Part shown: positions 1-6,009 of the stretch, in pieces
Numbering within the stretch: the stretch's first letter is position 1
Layout: every line of letters begins with the position of its first letter
Source: JAJNNC01 sp038232695
GTDB lineage: Bacteria; Bacteroidota; Bacteroidia; Cytophagales; Cyclobacteriaceae
Reading direction: 5' to 3'
Assembly: GCA_038232695.1 (NCBI GenBank)
Contig: JBBSNI010000258.1
Coordinates: 1-8,321, forward strand
Length of the DNA: 8,321 nt
Notes under the pieces: generated by a model
The model's input: only the letters and a program-made list of their open reading frames with translations
The model's database searches: none
What the model was told of the DNA's origin: nothing
Program-made: the position numbers and the translations under genes

Positions 1-1
1 A

Positions 2-358
2 GCCCACAAGCCCGGTGCGCTGATCCAGCTACCAGATAAGATATTGTTTGACCGGGGCGAAGCTGCCATTGACAAGGCTTCTTACAAAGTGCTGGAGACG
101 CTGGCGGGCATCCTGCAGGAAAACCCCGGTATGCACATCCGCCTGGAAGGACATACCGACCAGGGAGACCGCCGTTCGCTGCTCTCGCTCTCGGAAGAAA
201 GGGTAGAAGCCGTCAAAGATTATCTGATCCAACAGGGCATCGACAAAAAGCGCATCAAGACCAAGGCTTTTGGTGGTACGCAACCGCTGTCTACGCAAAA
301 TACCCCGGAGGCGCGTGGTCTCAACCGCCGGGTAGAGATCAGAATTATTAAGATGTAG
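2..358 (+). CDS. OmpA-family C-terminal domain protein (5' end outside window)
   Basis: This is the last 118 codons of a longer protein. The frame is open from base 2, so the start lies upstream of the window; the internal TTG at 44 is not a credible start. The visible part is one OmpA-like domain (PF00691 type), which binds the diaminopimelate-containing peptide of peptidoglycan and anchors outer-membrane or lipoprotein partners to the wall in the periplasm. Numbered within the fragment, the domain shows LFDRGEAAI near residues 15-23, the LEGHTD motif at 48-53 with D53, LSEERVEAV at 63-71 with the conserved R67, a FGGTQPL turn at 90-96, and the family-typical NRRVEIRI end at 108-115. The protein stops right after the domain, as is usual. 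It converges with the exported-protein gene, with only 4 bp between the two stop codons. What precedes the domain (beta-barrel, TPR/WD40-like repeats or lipoprotein linker) cannot be seen. Confidence 0.9.
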   Translation, partial: AHKPGALIQLPDKILFDRGEAAIDKASYKVLETLAGILQENPGMHIRLEGHTDQGDRRSLLSLSEERVEAVKDYLIQQGIDKKRIKTKAFGGTQPLSTQNTPEARGLNRRVEIRIIKM

Positions 359-362
359 CTGC

Positions 363-866
363 TCAAATATTAGTAGAGCCGAGCACGACAAAGTCGGTAT
401 AGTTTTTCTCTTCTCCGTAGTTGGTCACATACTTGATCAGCCGCTCAAAGATGGCTTTGTGGGCAGGCATCCAGAGTTCCTTGGCATTGGCCGGGACGCT
501 GGCTTCTCCGCCATGCTCAAAAGGATAGTAATAATCCCGGGTATTGACCGAATCAAAGATGAGTACAAAAGAGTAGGAACCTTTCTGGTCGCCGCGCTCG
601 CCCTTTAGGATATAAGCGCGTACGCCGGGTACCTGCTCTTCAAAGGTTGGAGTAAAATCTTCGGTGACGAAGCGTTCAAATTCTTCGGGTTTTGTCTCCT
701 TGTTGAGGGTCAGTGGGCGGATCGCTACGACGTTGCCTACCGTGACCACCATAGGAGCGGCATCCAATTGAGGTTGGGGGGTAACAGTGGCAGGCGTCTT
801 ATCGGTGGTATAGCCAAACAGGCCGGCAATGCTGACGAATAGAATCGAGGTGAGAATCGTTTTCAT
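363..866 (-). CDS. Small exported protein of unknown function
   Basis: I do not recognise a named family. The 167-residue product starts with a lysine and a hydrophobic stretch (MKTILTSILFVSIAGLFGY), which reads as a signal peptide. There is no lipobox cysteine, so a soluble periplasmic or secreted protein is likely. Residues 21-36 are a Thr/Pro/Gln-rich linker. The rest (about 38-167) is a mixed alpha/beta domain with a EEFERFVTEDFTPTFEEQVPG helix-rich segment (61-81), two strands around RAYILKGERG and SYSFVLIFDSV, and an aromatic DYYYPFEHGG (111-120). By eye the pattern resembles ferredoxin-like or dimeric alpha-beta-barrel proteins, but this is weak. The frame stays open 26 codons upstream to 944. 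I chose the ATG at 866 because it begins the signal peptide and because a candidate promoter lies inside the longer version. It follows galT by 88 bp and may be its own transcription unit. Confidence 0.75.
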   Translation of the reverse strand: MKTILTSILFVSIAGLFGYTTDKTPATVTPQPQLDAAPMVVTVGNVVAIRPLTLNKETKPEEFERFVTEDFTPTFEEQVPGVRAYILKGERGDQKGSYSFVLIFDSVNTRDYYYPFEHGGEASVPANAKELWMPAHKAIFERLIKYVTNYGEEKNYTDFVVLGSTNI

Positions 867-910
867 GGCTGTTGTGTCGTTTAGTGAAAAAATAATTCTT
901 TGTATACCAA

Positions 911-944
911 CCAAGGTACACATTTGCAAGAAAAAAAACCACAA
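911..944 (-). promoter_or_regulatory. Candidate Bacteroidota-type promoter for the exported-protein gene
   Basis: On the minus strand, TACCTTGG (918-911) matches the Bacteroidota -7 consensus TAnnTTTG at five of six fixed positions. A TTG (944-942) stands 23 bp upstream of it, within the usual 17-23 bp spacing of the -33 element. Transcription would start near 904 and give a leader of about 38 nt before the ATG at 866. The match is imperfect, and the region also contains a T8 run that makes chance matches easier. Confidence 0.35.
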
Positions 945-954
945 TTACAGATTT

Positions 955-1995
955 TTATCTTTTGTAATGTGCTTTGGGCAAATCGCGCAACCGCCCGGCG
1001 CTGGCTTCCGGGGTGATGTCGCGCTGTGGGTCGCCCAGCATTTCGTAGCCTACCATAAACTTTTTGACCGTCGCCGATCGCAACAGGGGCGGGTAAAAAT
1101 GATGGTGAAAATGCCACCCGGTATGTTCCAGCCCATCGGTAGGCGCCTGGTGGATGCCCGCCGAATAGGGGAAAGACGTCTCAAAAAGGTTGTCGTAGAT
1201 CGTCGTCAGTTCTTTCAGCATAGCGGCATAGGCTTGTTTTTCTGCCTCCTTCATTTGCAATATATGCTGAAAATGCCGTTTGCTGATGATCATTGTCTCA
1301 AAAGGCCAGACTGCCCAGAAAGGCACCAGCGTTACAAAATGCTCATTTTCAAACACTACCCTTTCCTGTTCTTTTAGTTCCAGTTCGACATAATCTTGGA
1401 GCAGACTGGACTGGTAGCGTTGGTAATAGTCGCCCTGGTGCTTGCCTTCTTTGGCAGGCTCTACCGGCACGGTACTCTGCGCCCAGATCTGCCCATGCGG
1501 ATGCGGATTGCTGCAACCCATCATCTGCCCTTTGTTCTCAAAAATCTGCACATACTGTATCTCAGGATGATCGCCCAGGGTTTTAAACTCCTGTTGCCAT
1601 AGTTCTATCACTTTGACAATATCGGGCAGGCTCAGTTCGGGAAGCGTCAGGTCATGGCGGGGCGAGAAGCAGATCACGCGGCAAATGCCTTTAACGCTTT
1701 TGGCTTTGAGCAGGCTGCCTTTCTCAAAAGTACCGGAAGGGTTATCTTCCAGCAGGGCGGCAAAGTCGTTGGTAAAAACAAAAGTATCCTTGTAATCCGG
1801 GTTTTGCGCACCACCGGCGCGGCTGTTGCCAGGGCAGAGGTAGCAAGCAGGGTCGTAGGCAGGCTTTTCTTCTTTTTCAGGCTTTTCTACCTGCCCCTGC
1901 CAGGGACGTTTCATGCGGTGTGGCGAAACCAGCACCCATTCTCCGGTCAGGGGATTGAATCTTCGGTGCGGGTGTTCTGTCAGGTCAAAGTTCAT
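955..1995 (-). CDS. galT: Galactose-1-phosphate uridylyltransferase
   Basis: GalT (EC 2.7.7.12) is the cytoplasmic Leloir enzyme that exchanges UMP between UDP-glucose and galactose-1-phosphate through a uridylyl-histidine intermediate. The product has 346 residues, the normal length. The HIT-like active site SNPHPHGQIWA is at 162-172: H167 corresponds to the nucleophile and H165 to a zinc ligand. CYLCPG at 51-55 supplies the two zinc cysteines (C51, C54), and SPRHD supplies a further histidine (H114). The C-terminal half has IHQAP (H282) and GWHFHHHF (H295, H297), matching the second metal site of the E. coli enzyme. The N-terminal HPHRRFNPLTGEWVLVSPHR is a family hallmark. All key residues are present, so it should be active. 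The ATG at 1995 lies 3 bp after the stop of the Rpn-type nuclease gene, so translation is probably coupled. No Shine-Dalgarno is visible, only A-rich sequence. It is the last enzyme gene of the gal cluster. Confidence 0.97.
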   Translation of the reverse strand: MNFDLTEHPHRRFNPLTGEWVLVSPHRMKRPWQGQVEKPEKEEKPAYDPACYLCPGNSRAGGAQNPDYKDTFVFTNDFAALLEDNPSGTFEKGSLLKAKSVKGICRVICFSPRHDLTLPELSLPDIVKVIELWQQEFKTLGDHPEIQYVQIFENKGQMMGCSNPHPHGQIWAQSTVPVEPAKEGKHQGDYYQRYQSSLLQDYVELELKEQERVVFENEHFVTLVPFWAVWPFETMIISKRHFQHILQMKEAEKQAYAAMLKELTTIYDNLFETSFPYSAGIHQAPTDGLEHTGWHFHHHFYPPLLRSATVKKFMVGYEMLGDPQRDITPEASAGRLRDLPKAHYKR

Positions 1996-1998
1996 GGT

Positions 1999-2874
1999 TT
2001 ATTTCTTTTTCAATGCTGCTCTTAGCTTCTCTATCGTTTCAATAGGCAATTCCGTCATCTGAACTATAAAATCATTGATCGAGCCAGCCAGGATCATTTT
2101 TTTAGCGATTTCAATATTCCTTTTCTCCACTGCTGTTCCTACCGCTGCTTCCACGGCTTCTTCTACGGCTGTTTCAATTACACTTTTCATATCCCAGTAC
2201 TGAATCAGGCTGTAATCGTACTTATCTCTTTGTTCAGAAGTCAGGTTTGCCAGTTCGGCTGTTTTGAATGCCTTTTGAAAGATAGGCTCATTCAGAATAG
2301 CAGGGATGTGATCAAAGTCTATCAGGTTTTTGAGAAAATAACACCATTTGTCAAACCGGGTTTCCAGTTCATCTTCCTTTTTAGTAAACAAAGGCATCTG
2401 CAAAAACTTGAAATGCAGTTTGTCATAAAACAAGTCCCCATCCTGGTCTTTCAGAGCTACATCTCTTCTAAACTTTCTTCTCTCTTCCTCTTCATCGTAT
2501 TCAAAGTCTAAGATAGCTACAAAATAGATAGGCGATAACTTGAAACTCCATTCGCCTTTCTCCGCCTGATCACGGATAGGAAAGGTGGTGTAAAACAAAC
2601 TCCGGTCTTTGAAGAACTTCATCTTTGCTTTTTGCATCTCCACGATGAAACGCTCTCCTGACGTAGCCACACAGTATATGTCGAAGATAGCTTTCCTGTC
2701 AAAAGGGAGGTCAGCCAATGCTTCCGCGTTACGAAACGAAAGCTCTGCGATCTGGTGGTGGGGCGGCAGCAGTTGGTTAAGAAAGTCGATCAACAGGTCC
2801 TTGTTGCCTTCTTCCCCAAAGAGCTTCTTAAATCCGAAATCAGTATAGGGGTTGATGTATTTGACTCTTTCCAT
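1999..2874 (-). CDS. Rpn-family PD-(D/E)XK nuclease / putative transposase (PDDEXK_2)
   Basis: The 291-residue product fits the Rpn/PDDEXK_2 family (TIGR01784, PF12784). E. coli relatives are DNA endonucleases that promote RecA-independent recombination and have been linked to phage defence. The N-terminus YINPYTDFGFKKLFGEE (6-22) is the family signature. The nuclease core shows D65 in KAIFDIYC and the E-x-Q pair in IVEMQ (E79, Q81), a common variant of the (D/E)xK motif, followed by the helix with RSLFYTT. Residues 151-225 are helical. Residues 234-249 are four tandem E-x-A-V-type units coded by a 12-bp repeat, and 250-291 is the usual small helical tail. A 63-residue internal frame could start at M229. 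The gene sits between galK (82 bp) and galT (3 bp), with its own -7 box. A hand count of 2401-2460 gives 24 of 60 G+C, against 32 of 60 at 3541-3600 in galK and 34 of 60 at 1021-1080 in galT. This suggests it was inserted. The active-site residues appear intact. Any role in galactose use is unsupported. Confidence 0.88.
   Translation of the reverse strand: MERVKYINPYTDFGFKKLFGEEGNKDLLIDFLNQLLPPHHQIAELSFRNAEALADLPFDRKAIFDIYCVATSGERFIVEMQKAKMKFFKDRSLFYTTFPIRDQAEKGEWSFKLSPIYFVAILDFEYDEEEERRKFRRDVALKDQDGDLFYDKLHFKFLQMPLFTKKEDELETRFDKWCYFLKNLIDFDHIPAILNEPIFQKAFKTAELANLTSEQRDKYDYSLIQYWDMKSVIETAVEEAVEAAVGTAVEKRNIEIAKKMILAGSINDFIVQMTELPIETIEKLRAALKKK
2129..2176. repeat. Degenerate 12-bp tandem repeat, four units, inside the Rpn-type gene
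   Basis: On the plus strand the four units are ACTGCTGTTCCT, ACCGCTGCTTCC, ACGGCTTCTTCT and ACGGCTGTTTCA, back to back. In the coding strand each encodes one four-residue unit (ETAV, EEAV, EAAV, GTAV; residues 234-249). The reading frame is preserved by any whole-unit gain or loss. The block joins the nuclease part to the C-terminal tail, and such linkers commonly vary in length among Rpn relatives. Confidence 0.75.
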
Positions 2875-2890
2875 CCTATTTGTCTTTTCT

Positions 2891-2898
2891 CAAAGATA
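2891..2898 (-). promoter_or_regulatory. -7 promoter box upstream of the Rpn-type gene
   Basis: The minus strand reads TATCTTTG here, a perfect match to the Bacteroidota -7 consensus TAnnTTTG. It lies in the 82-bp gap between galK and the nuclease gene, 16 bp before the ATG at 2874, so the leader would be only about 10 nt. No TTTG is present at the -33 position; the best there is TTC. If real, it would let the nuclease gene and the tightly linked galT be transcribed independently of the symporter and galK. Confidence 0.5.
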
Positions 2899-2956
2899 CA
2901 AATTTTACTGCTGAAGAACGTATTTTGTTTCGGATCAATGCGCCATCATCAGGCAT

Positions 2957-4108
2957 TTAGCCAATCACATGAGTCCCCTCCACAATATCACCCATATATA
3001 CTTTCAATTCTCGGTCAAACTGCTGCTGGTAGGCTTGCGTCAGTTTTTCAGTGAGCGGTGCTATAGCGGTCTCCTTAACCAGGTTGATGGTGCAGCCGCC
3101 AAAGCCGCCGCCCATCATCCTTGCGCCTAGTACGTCTTCATTACTTTTGGTCTTTTCTACCAAAAAATCCAGTTCCGGGCAGCTTACTTCATATTGTTGG
3201 CTCAACCCGGTATGCGATTCATACATTTTCTGTCCAAAAGAGGATAAGTCGCCTTGCTCGAGAAAACGGCAGGCTTCTTCTACGCGCCGGTTTTCTTCTA
3301 TTACATACCGGCATCTTCTGAAAACTACTTCATCCAAAGCAGATTGATATTGGGTAAGTTGATCTAAAGTGACATCCCGCAGGCTTTTGATGTCCAGCCC
3401 CTGTTGTTGCAGCACACGCACGCCTTCTTCGCACTGCTGGCGTCGTACATTGTATTCGGAAGAAGCCAGCGAATGGCTCACGTTAGAATCTAACAAAGCA
3501 ATTTTATAGCCTTCTATGTCAAAAGGGAAATACTGGTATTCCAGCGAGCGGCAATCTAACCGGATCACCTGGTTTTGCCTGCCAAACACATTGGCAAACT
3601 GATCCATGATACCACATTGTACGCCTACATACTCATTTTCTGCTTTCTGCGAGAGTTTGGCTATTGCTGTTTGGCTTAAACCCAGGTCAAAAATATGGTT
3701 CAAAGCAGTCGCCATGCCGCATTCCAGAGCCGCCGAGGAAGACATGCCTGCCCCCTGCGGGATGTTGCCGCCAAAGACCACATCAAAACCAGCCATGTCT
3801 AACCCGCGTTTTTGCAACTGTTCTACCACGCCCAGTATATAATTCGCCCAGGCTTGCTTTGATTTTGAAAAAGCATCCGGCGCAAAATCTATTTTTTCCT
3901 CCATGTCGGCGGCATACACCCGGCATCGACCCAGCTTATTTTTGGCTACTGCAAAGATGATCTCCTTGTTGATCGCCGCAGGCAATACAAACCCTTCGTT
4001 GTAATCCGTATGCTCCCCGATCAGATTGACCCTGCCAGGCGAACGCACCAACACAGGCGGGGAACCATACATAGCTGAAAATTTGTCCCTGACAAGTTTT
4101 GCTTCCAT
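2957..4108 (-). CDS. galK: Galactokinase
   Basis: GalK (EC 2.7.1.6) phosphorylates alpha-D-galactose with ATP in the cytoplasm, the first committed step of the Leloir pathway. The 383-residue product is a normal full-length member of the GHMP kinase superfamily. The galactokinase signature GRVNLIGEHTDY is at 25-36 (R26 stabilises the transition state; E32, H33 and D35 contact the sugar). The ATP-binding loop PQGAGMSSSAAL is at 117-128. The catalytic aspartate is D169 in QCGIMDQF, and GHMP motif 3, ARMMGGGFGGCTI, is at 329-341. The frame is open further upstream to 4195, but those 29 codons translate the 8-bp repeat array (STLQLFNPSTLQ-like low complexity). I therefore place the start at the ATG at 4108, which begins MEAKLVRDKF as in relatives. 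It is separated from the symporter by 126 bp containing two opposed repeat arrays, and from the Rpn-type gene by 82 bp. Confidence 0.97.
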   Translation of the reverse strand: MEAKLVRDKFSAMYGSPPVLVRSPGRVNLIGEHTDYNEGFVLPAAINKEIIFAVAKNKLGRCRVYAADMEEKIDFAPDAFSKSKQAWANYILGVVEQLQKRGLDMAGFDVVFGGNIPQGAGMSSSAALECGMATALNHIFDLGLSQTAIAKLSQKAENEYVGVQCGIMDQFANVFGRQNQVIRLDCRSLEYQYFPFDIEGYKIALLDSNVSHSLASSEYNVRRQQCEEGVRVLQQQGLDIKSLRDVTLDQLTQYQSALDEVVFRRCRYVIEENRRVEEACRFLEQGDLSSFGQKMYESHTGLSQQYEVSCPELDFLVEKTKSNEDVLGARMMGGGFGGCTINLVKETAIAPLTEKLTQAYQQQFDRELKVYMGDIVEGTHVIG

Positions 4109-4126
4109 AAGTGTAAATATATTGAG

Positions 4127-4174
4127 GGATTGAAGAGTTGAAGGATTGAAGAGTTGAAGAGTTGAAGGATTGAA
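4127..4174. repeat. 8-bp tandem array A (six units) upstream of galK
   Basis: On the plus strand six units follow without gaps, in the order GGATTGAA, GAGTTGAA, GGATTGAA, GAGTTGAA, GAGTTGAA, GGATTGAA. Only two unit types occur and the 8-bp period is exact. The array ends 18 bp before the galK ATG at 4108, so it lies in the untranslated spacer of the symporter-galK message. It is the downstream half of an inverted pair with array B. Confidence 0.92.
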
Positions 4175-4192
4175 AATCGTAGTTACCTTTAA

Positions 4193-4224
4193 CATTCAGT
4201 CCCTCAGTCCTTCAGTCCTTCAGC
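4193..4224. repeat. 8-bp tandem array B (four units) after the symporter stop, inverted relative to array A
   Basis: On the plus strand the units are CATTCAGT, CCCTCAGT, CCTTCAGT and CCTTCAGC. Read on the minus strand they become GGACTGAA-type units in a shifted register, so they match the GGATTGAA units of array A at seven of eight positions but point the other way. Array B begins 11 nt after the symporter stop codon, and an 18-bp unique spacer (4175-4192) separates it from array A. In the minus-strand transcript, B and A could pair into a long imperfect hairpin with roughly one C-A mismatch per unit. No U-run follows, so a standard intrinsic terminator is unlikely. Confidence 0.88.
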
Positions 4225-4234
4225 TCTTATCCAT

Positions 4235-5887
4235 CTACCAGTAAATAATATATAGAGCCGCCAGGATGCCGCAAATAAGTAAGGCGCCTATGTTGAACTT
4301 AGGACTGGTTCTGAACAGGCTACTGTCTACGTCAATGGCTTTAGGATTGTCTTTACCCTGAGACTCGATCAGACTAATGACAATCATCAAGGCTGCCAAT
4401 ATCAGAAATACAATGCCCATGCGGTTGATAAACGGTATACCGGGGGTGACAAACTTAAAAAAGGTAGAAAGGGGAATGGTAAGGATAGCCGCCCAAAGTG
4501 CCGCGTTAGAAGTTGTCTTTTTCCAAAACACCCCGAAGACAAAGATGGCAAACACCCCCGGCGACACAAACCCCGTATACTCCTGGATATACTGAAAGAC
4601 TTGTCCCGAACCCCGCAGCGCAGGGGCTACAAAACAGGCAATCAGGAAAGCGGCAAAGGCTACGATCCTACCGGTTCTTACCAGCGCGGCTTCCGAAGCG
4701 TTTTTGTTGATATAGTTGCGGTAAATATCCATCGTAAAAATGGTAGAAGTGCTATTGGCCATAGAAGCCAGCGACGATACAATGGCAGCGGTGAGTGCCG
4801 CAAACGCCACCCCCTGCAAACCCGGGGGCAGCAAGTTAAGTAGTGCCGGATAGGCGCGGTCAGGCTTGACAAAGCCGCTGACCGGATCGGTCATGGTCTG
4901 GGTAAAGGTGCCTGCCAGTTCTTCATTCTGCACAATCACGTAAGCGGCAATACCGGGAATGACCACGATCAGCGGAATCAAAAGCTTTAAGAATCCGGCA
5001 AACATAACACCCCGTTGCGCATGGTCCAGGTTGATGGCAGCCAGCGCCCGCTGGGTGATGTACTGGTTGAACCCCCAGTAGCTCAGGTTGACAATCCACA
5101 TGCCCCCGATCAATACACTGATTCCTGGCAGCAGTTGGTAAGCATCCTGCGTACCGCCCTGCCCGTCGGTAATCATAAAGCCTTCGTTGATGATCATATG
5201 AAAGTGCTTGGGCGCTTCGTCTTGCAGCCTGGCCAGACCGCCTAACACATCACCATCGCCTACGATCTCCAGTGCCAAGTAGGTCGTAATAAGCCCTCCC
5301 AACACCAGGAAGACGACCTGCACCACATCCGTCCAGGCTACCGCCGTGAGCCCTCCATAAATGGAGTAGAGAATAGCAAACGCAGCTAAGCCAAAGATAG
5401 CCCAGTTCATAGGAATGCCCATCACCGTCTCTATACTAAGGGCGCCCAGATAGATGACAGAGGTGAGGTTGACAAAGACATACACCAGCAGCCAGAAGAC
5501 CGCCATCACCGTGCGTACCGTATTATTGTAGCGGTCGGCCAGGAATTGGGGCATGGTGTAAATCTGCTTTTTGATGTATACCGGCAGAAAGAAAATACCC
5601 ACCACCAGCAGCGTAGCGGCGGCCATCCACTCATACGTGGAGATGGCCAGCCCCAGGGCGAAGCCCGACCCGGACATTCCGATAAATTGCTCAGCAGAAA
5701 TGTTAGAAGCGATCAGGGAGGCGCCGATAGCCCACCAGGGCAGTGAGCGGCTTGCCAGAAAGTAATCCTGTGAGTCTTTCTGGTGCCCTTTCTTATCCCT
5801 AGATACCCAAAGCCCTAAGGCTATGATGAACAGACAGTAACCGATGAAAACAACAATATCAAGCGTAGAGAATCCGGTATTCAGCAT
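4235..5887 (-). CDS. Sodium/galactose-type symporter (SSS family, vSGLT-like)
   Basis: An inner-membrane transporter of the solute:sodium symporter family that should import galactose (possibly also glucose) with Na+. The 550 residues match the family length and contain about 14 hydrophobic spans (first at about 9-27, last at 531-549). Against vSGLT of Vibrio parahaemolyticus, recalled from memory, it is strikingly similar: NISAEQFIGMSGSG (62-75), STYEW (83-87), NLTSVIYLG (140-148), YSIYGGLTAV (174-183), NLSYWGFNQYITQR (267-280), IVSSLASMANST (369-380), FQYIQEYTGFVSPG (431-444). Positions matching the vSGLT sugar site are present: Q67, E86, N267, Y270, K301 and a glutamine at Q432/Q435. The Na2-site serines S371 and S372 are present too. 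Linkage to galK and galT supports galactose as substrate. It is probably the first gene of the gal unit, with the promoter in the 122-bp divergent gap (5888-6009), where I find no perfect TAnnTTTG box. The start ATG at 5887 directly precedes the first membrane span. Confidence 0.93.
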   Translation of the reverse strand: MLNTGFSTLDIVVFIGYCLFIIALGLWVSRDKKGHQKDSQDYFLASRSLPWWAIGASLIASNISAEQFIGMSGSGFALGLAISTYEWMAAATLLVVGIFFLPVYIKKQIYTMPQFLADRYNNTVRTVMAVFWLLVYVFVNLTSVIYLGALSIETVMGIPMNWAIFGLAAFAILYSIYGGLTAVAWTDVVQVVFLVLGGLITTYLALEIVGDGDVLGGLARLQDEAPKHFHMIINEGFMITDGQGGTQDAYQLLPGISVLIGGMWIVNLSYWGFNQYITQRALAAINLDHAQRGVMFAGFLKLLIPLIVVIPGIAAYVIVQNEELAGTFTQTMTDPVSGFVKPDRAYPALLNLLPPGLQGVAFAALTAAIVSSLASMANSTSTIFTMDIYRNYINKNASEAALVRTGRIVAFAAFLIACFVAPALRGSGQVFQYIQEYTGFVSPGVFAIFVFGVFWKKTTSNAALWAAILTIPLSTFFKFVTPGIPFINRMGIVFLILAALMIVISLIESQGKDNPKAIDVDSSLFRTSPKFNIGALLICGILAALYIIYW

Positions 5888-5966
5888 TGTTTGGTTAGTT
5901 TAGTAGTTCTGCAATGATAGCAATAATAGCAGAAAAATCGTTATGCTTTTGGAGGAATGGTAAAAA

Positions 5967-5998
5967 GTGTTTGTGTGTTAAGGTGTTTAAGTGTTTTG
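5967..5998. repeat. 8-bp tandem array C (four units) in the divergent intergenic region
   Basis: On the plus strand GTGTT recurs at 5967, 5975, 5983 and 5991, exactly 8 bp apart. The units are GTGTTTGT, GTGTTAAG, GTGTTTAA and GTGTTTTG. The third unit shares six of eight bases with GAGTTGAA of array A. The array ends 11 bp before the ATG of the MORN_2-repeat gene and thus fills its probable leader or promoter. The rest of the gap (5888-5966) is AT-rich. On the minus strand it holds two near-matches to the -7 box, TATCATTG (5919-5912) and TATTATTG (5928-5921), neither with a proper -33 element. Confidence 0.8.
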
Positions 5999-6009
5999 AA
6001 GTACTTTAT

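Noticed and set aside
867..944. Longer start for the exported-protein gene
   Set aside because: The longer N-terminus would hide the signal peptide and overlap the candidate promoter.
931..957. Terminator for galT at the T8 run on the minus strand
   Set aside because: Only a 4-bp AT-rich stem (AGAT/ATCT) precedes it, at a distance of about 20 nt; there is no convincing hairpin.
829..1602. Long plus-strand frames opposite galT
   Set aside because: They are antisense to a gene with all catalytic motifs, have no recognisable domains, and look like arbitrary translation.
1996..2956. Terminal inverted repeats or target-site duplication around the Rpn-type gene
   Set aside because: I compared the flanks at 1996-1998 and 2875-2956 and saw no matching ends, so no mobile-element boundary can be claimed.
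4109..4195. Longer galK frame starting at 4195
   Set aside because: The extra 29 residues only translate the 8-bp repeats and spacer. The protein from 4108 already has the full family length and a normal N-terminus.
4127..4224. CRISPR-like array in the symporter-galK spacer
   Set aside because: Units are 8 bp with no unique spacers between them; this is simple tandem repetition, not repeat-spacer structure.
5914..6009. Longer start for the MORN_2-repeat gene at 5914
   Set aside because: The extra codons run through repeat array C and would bury the signal peptide that starts at 6010.
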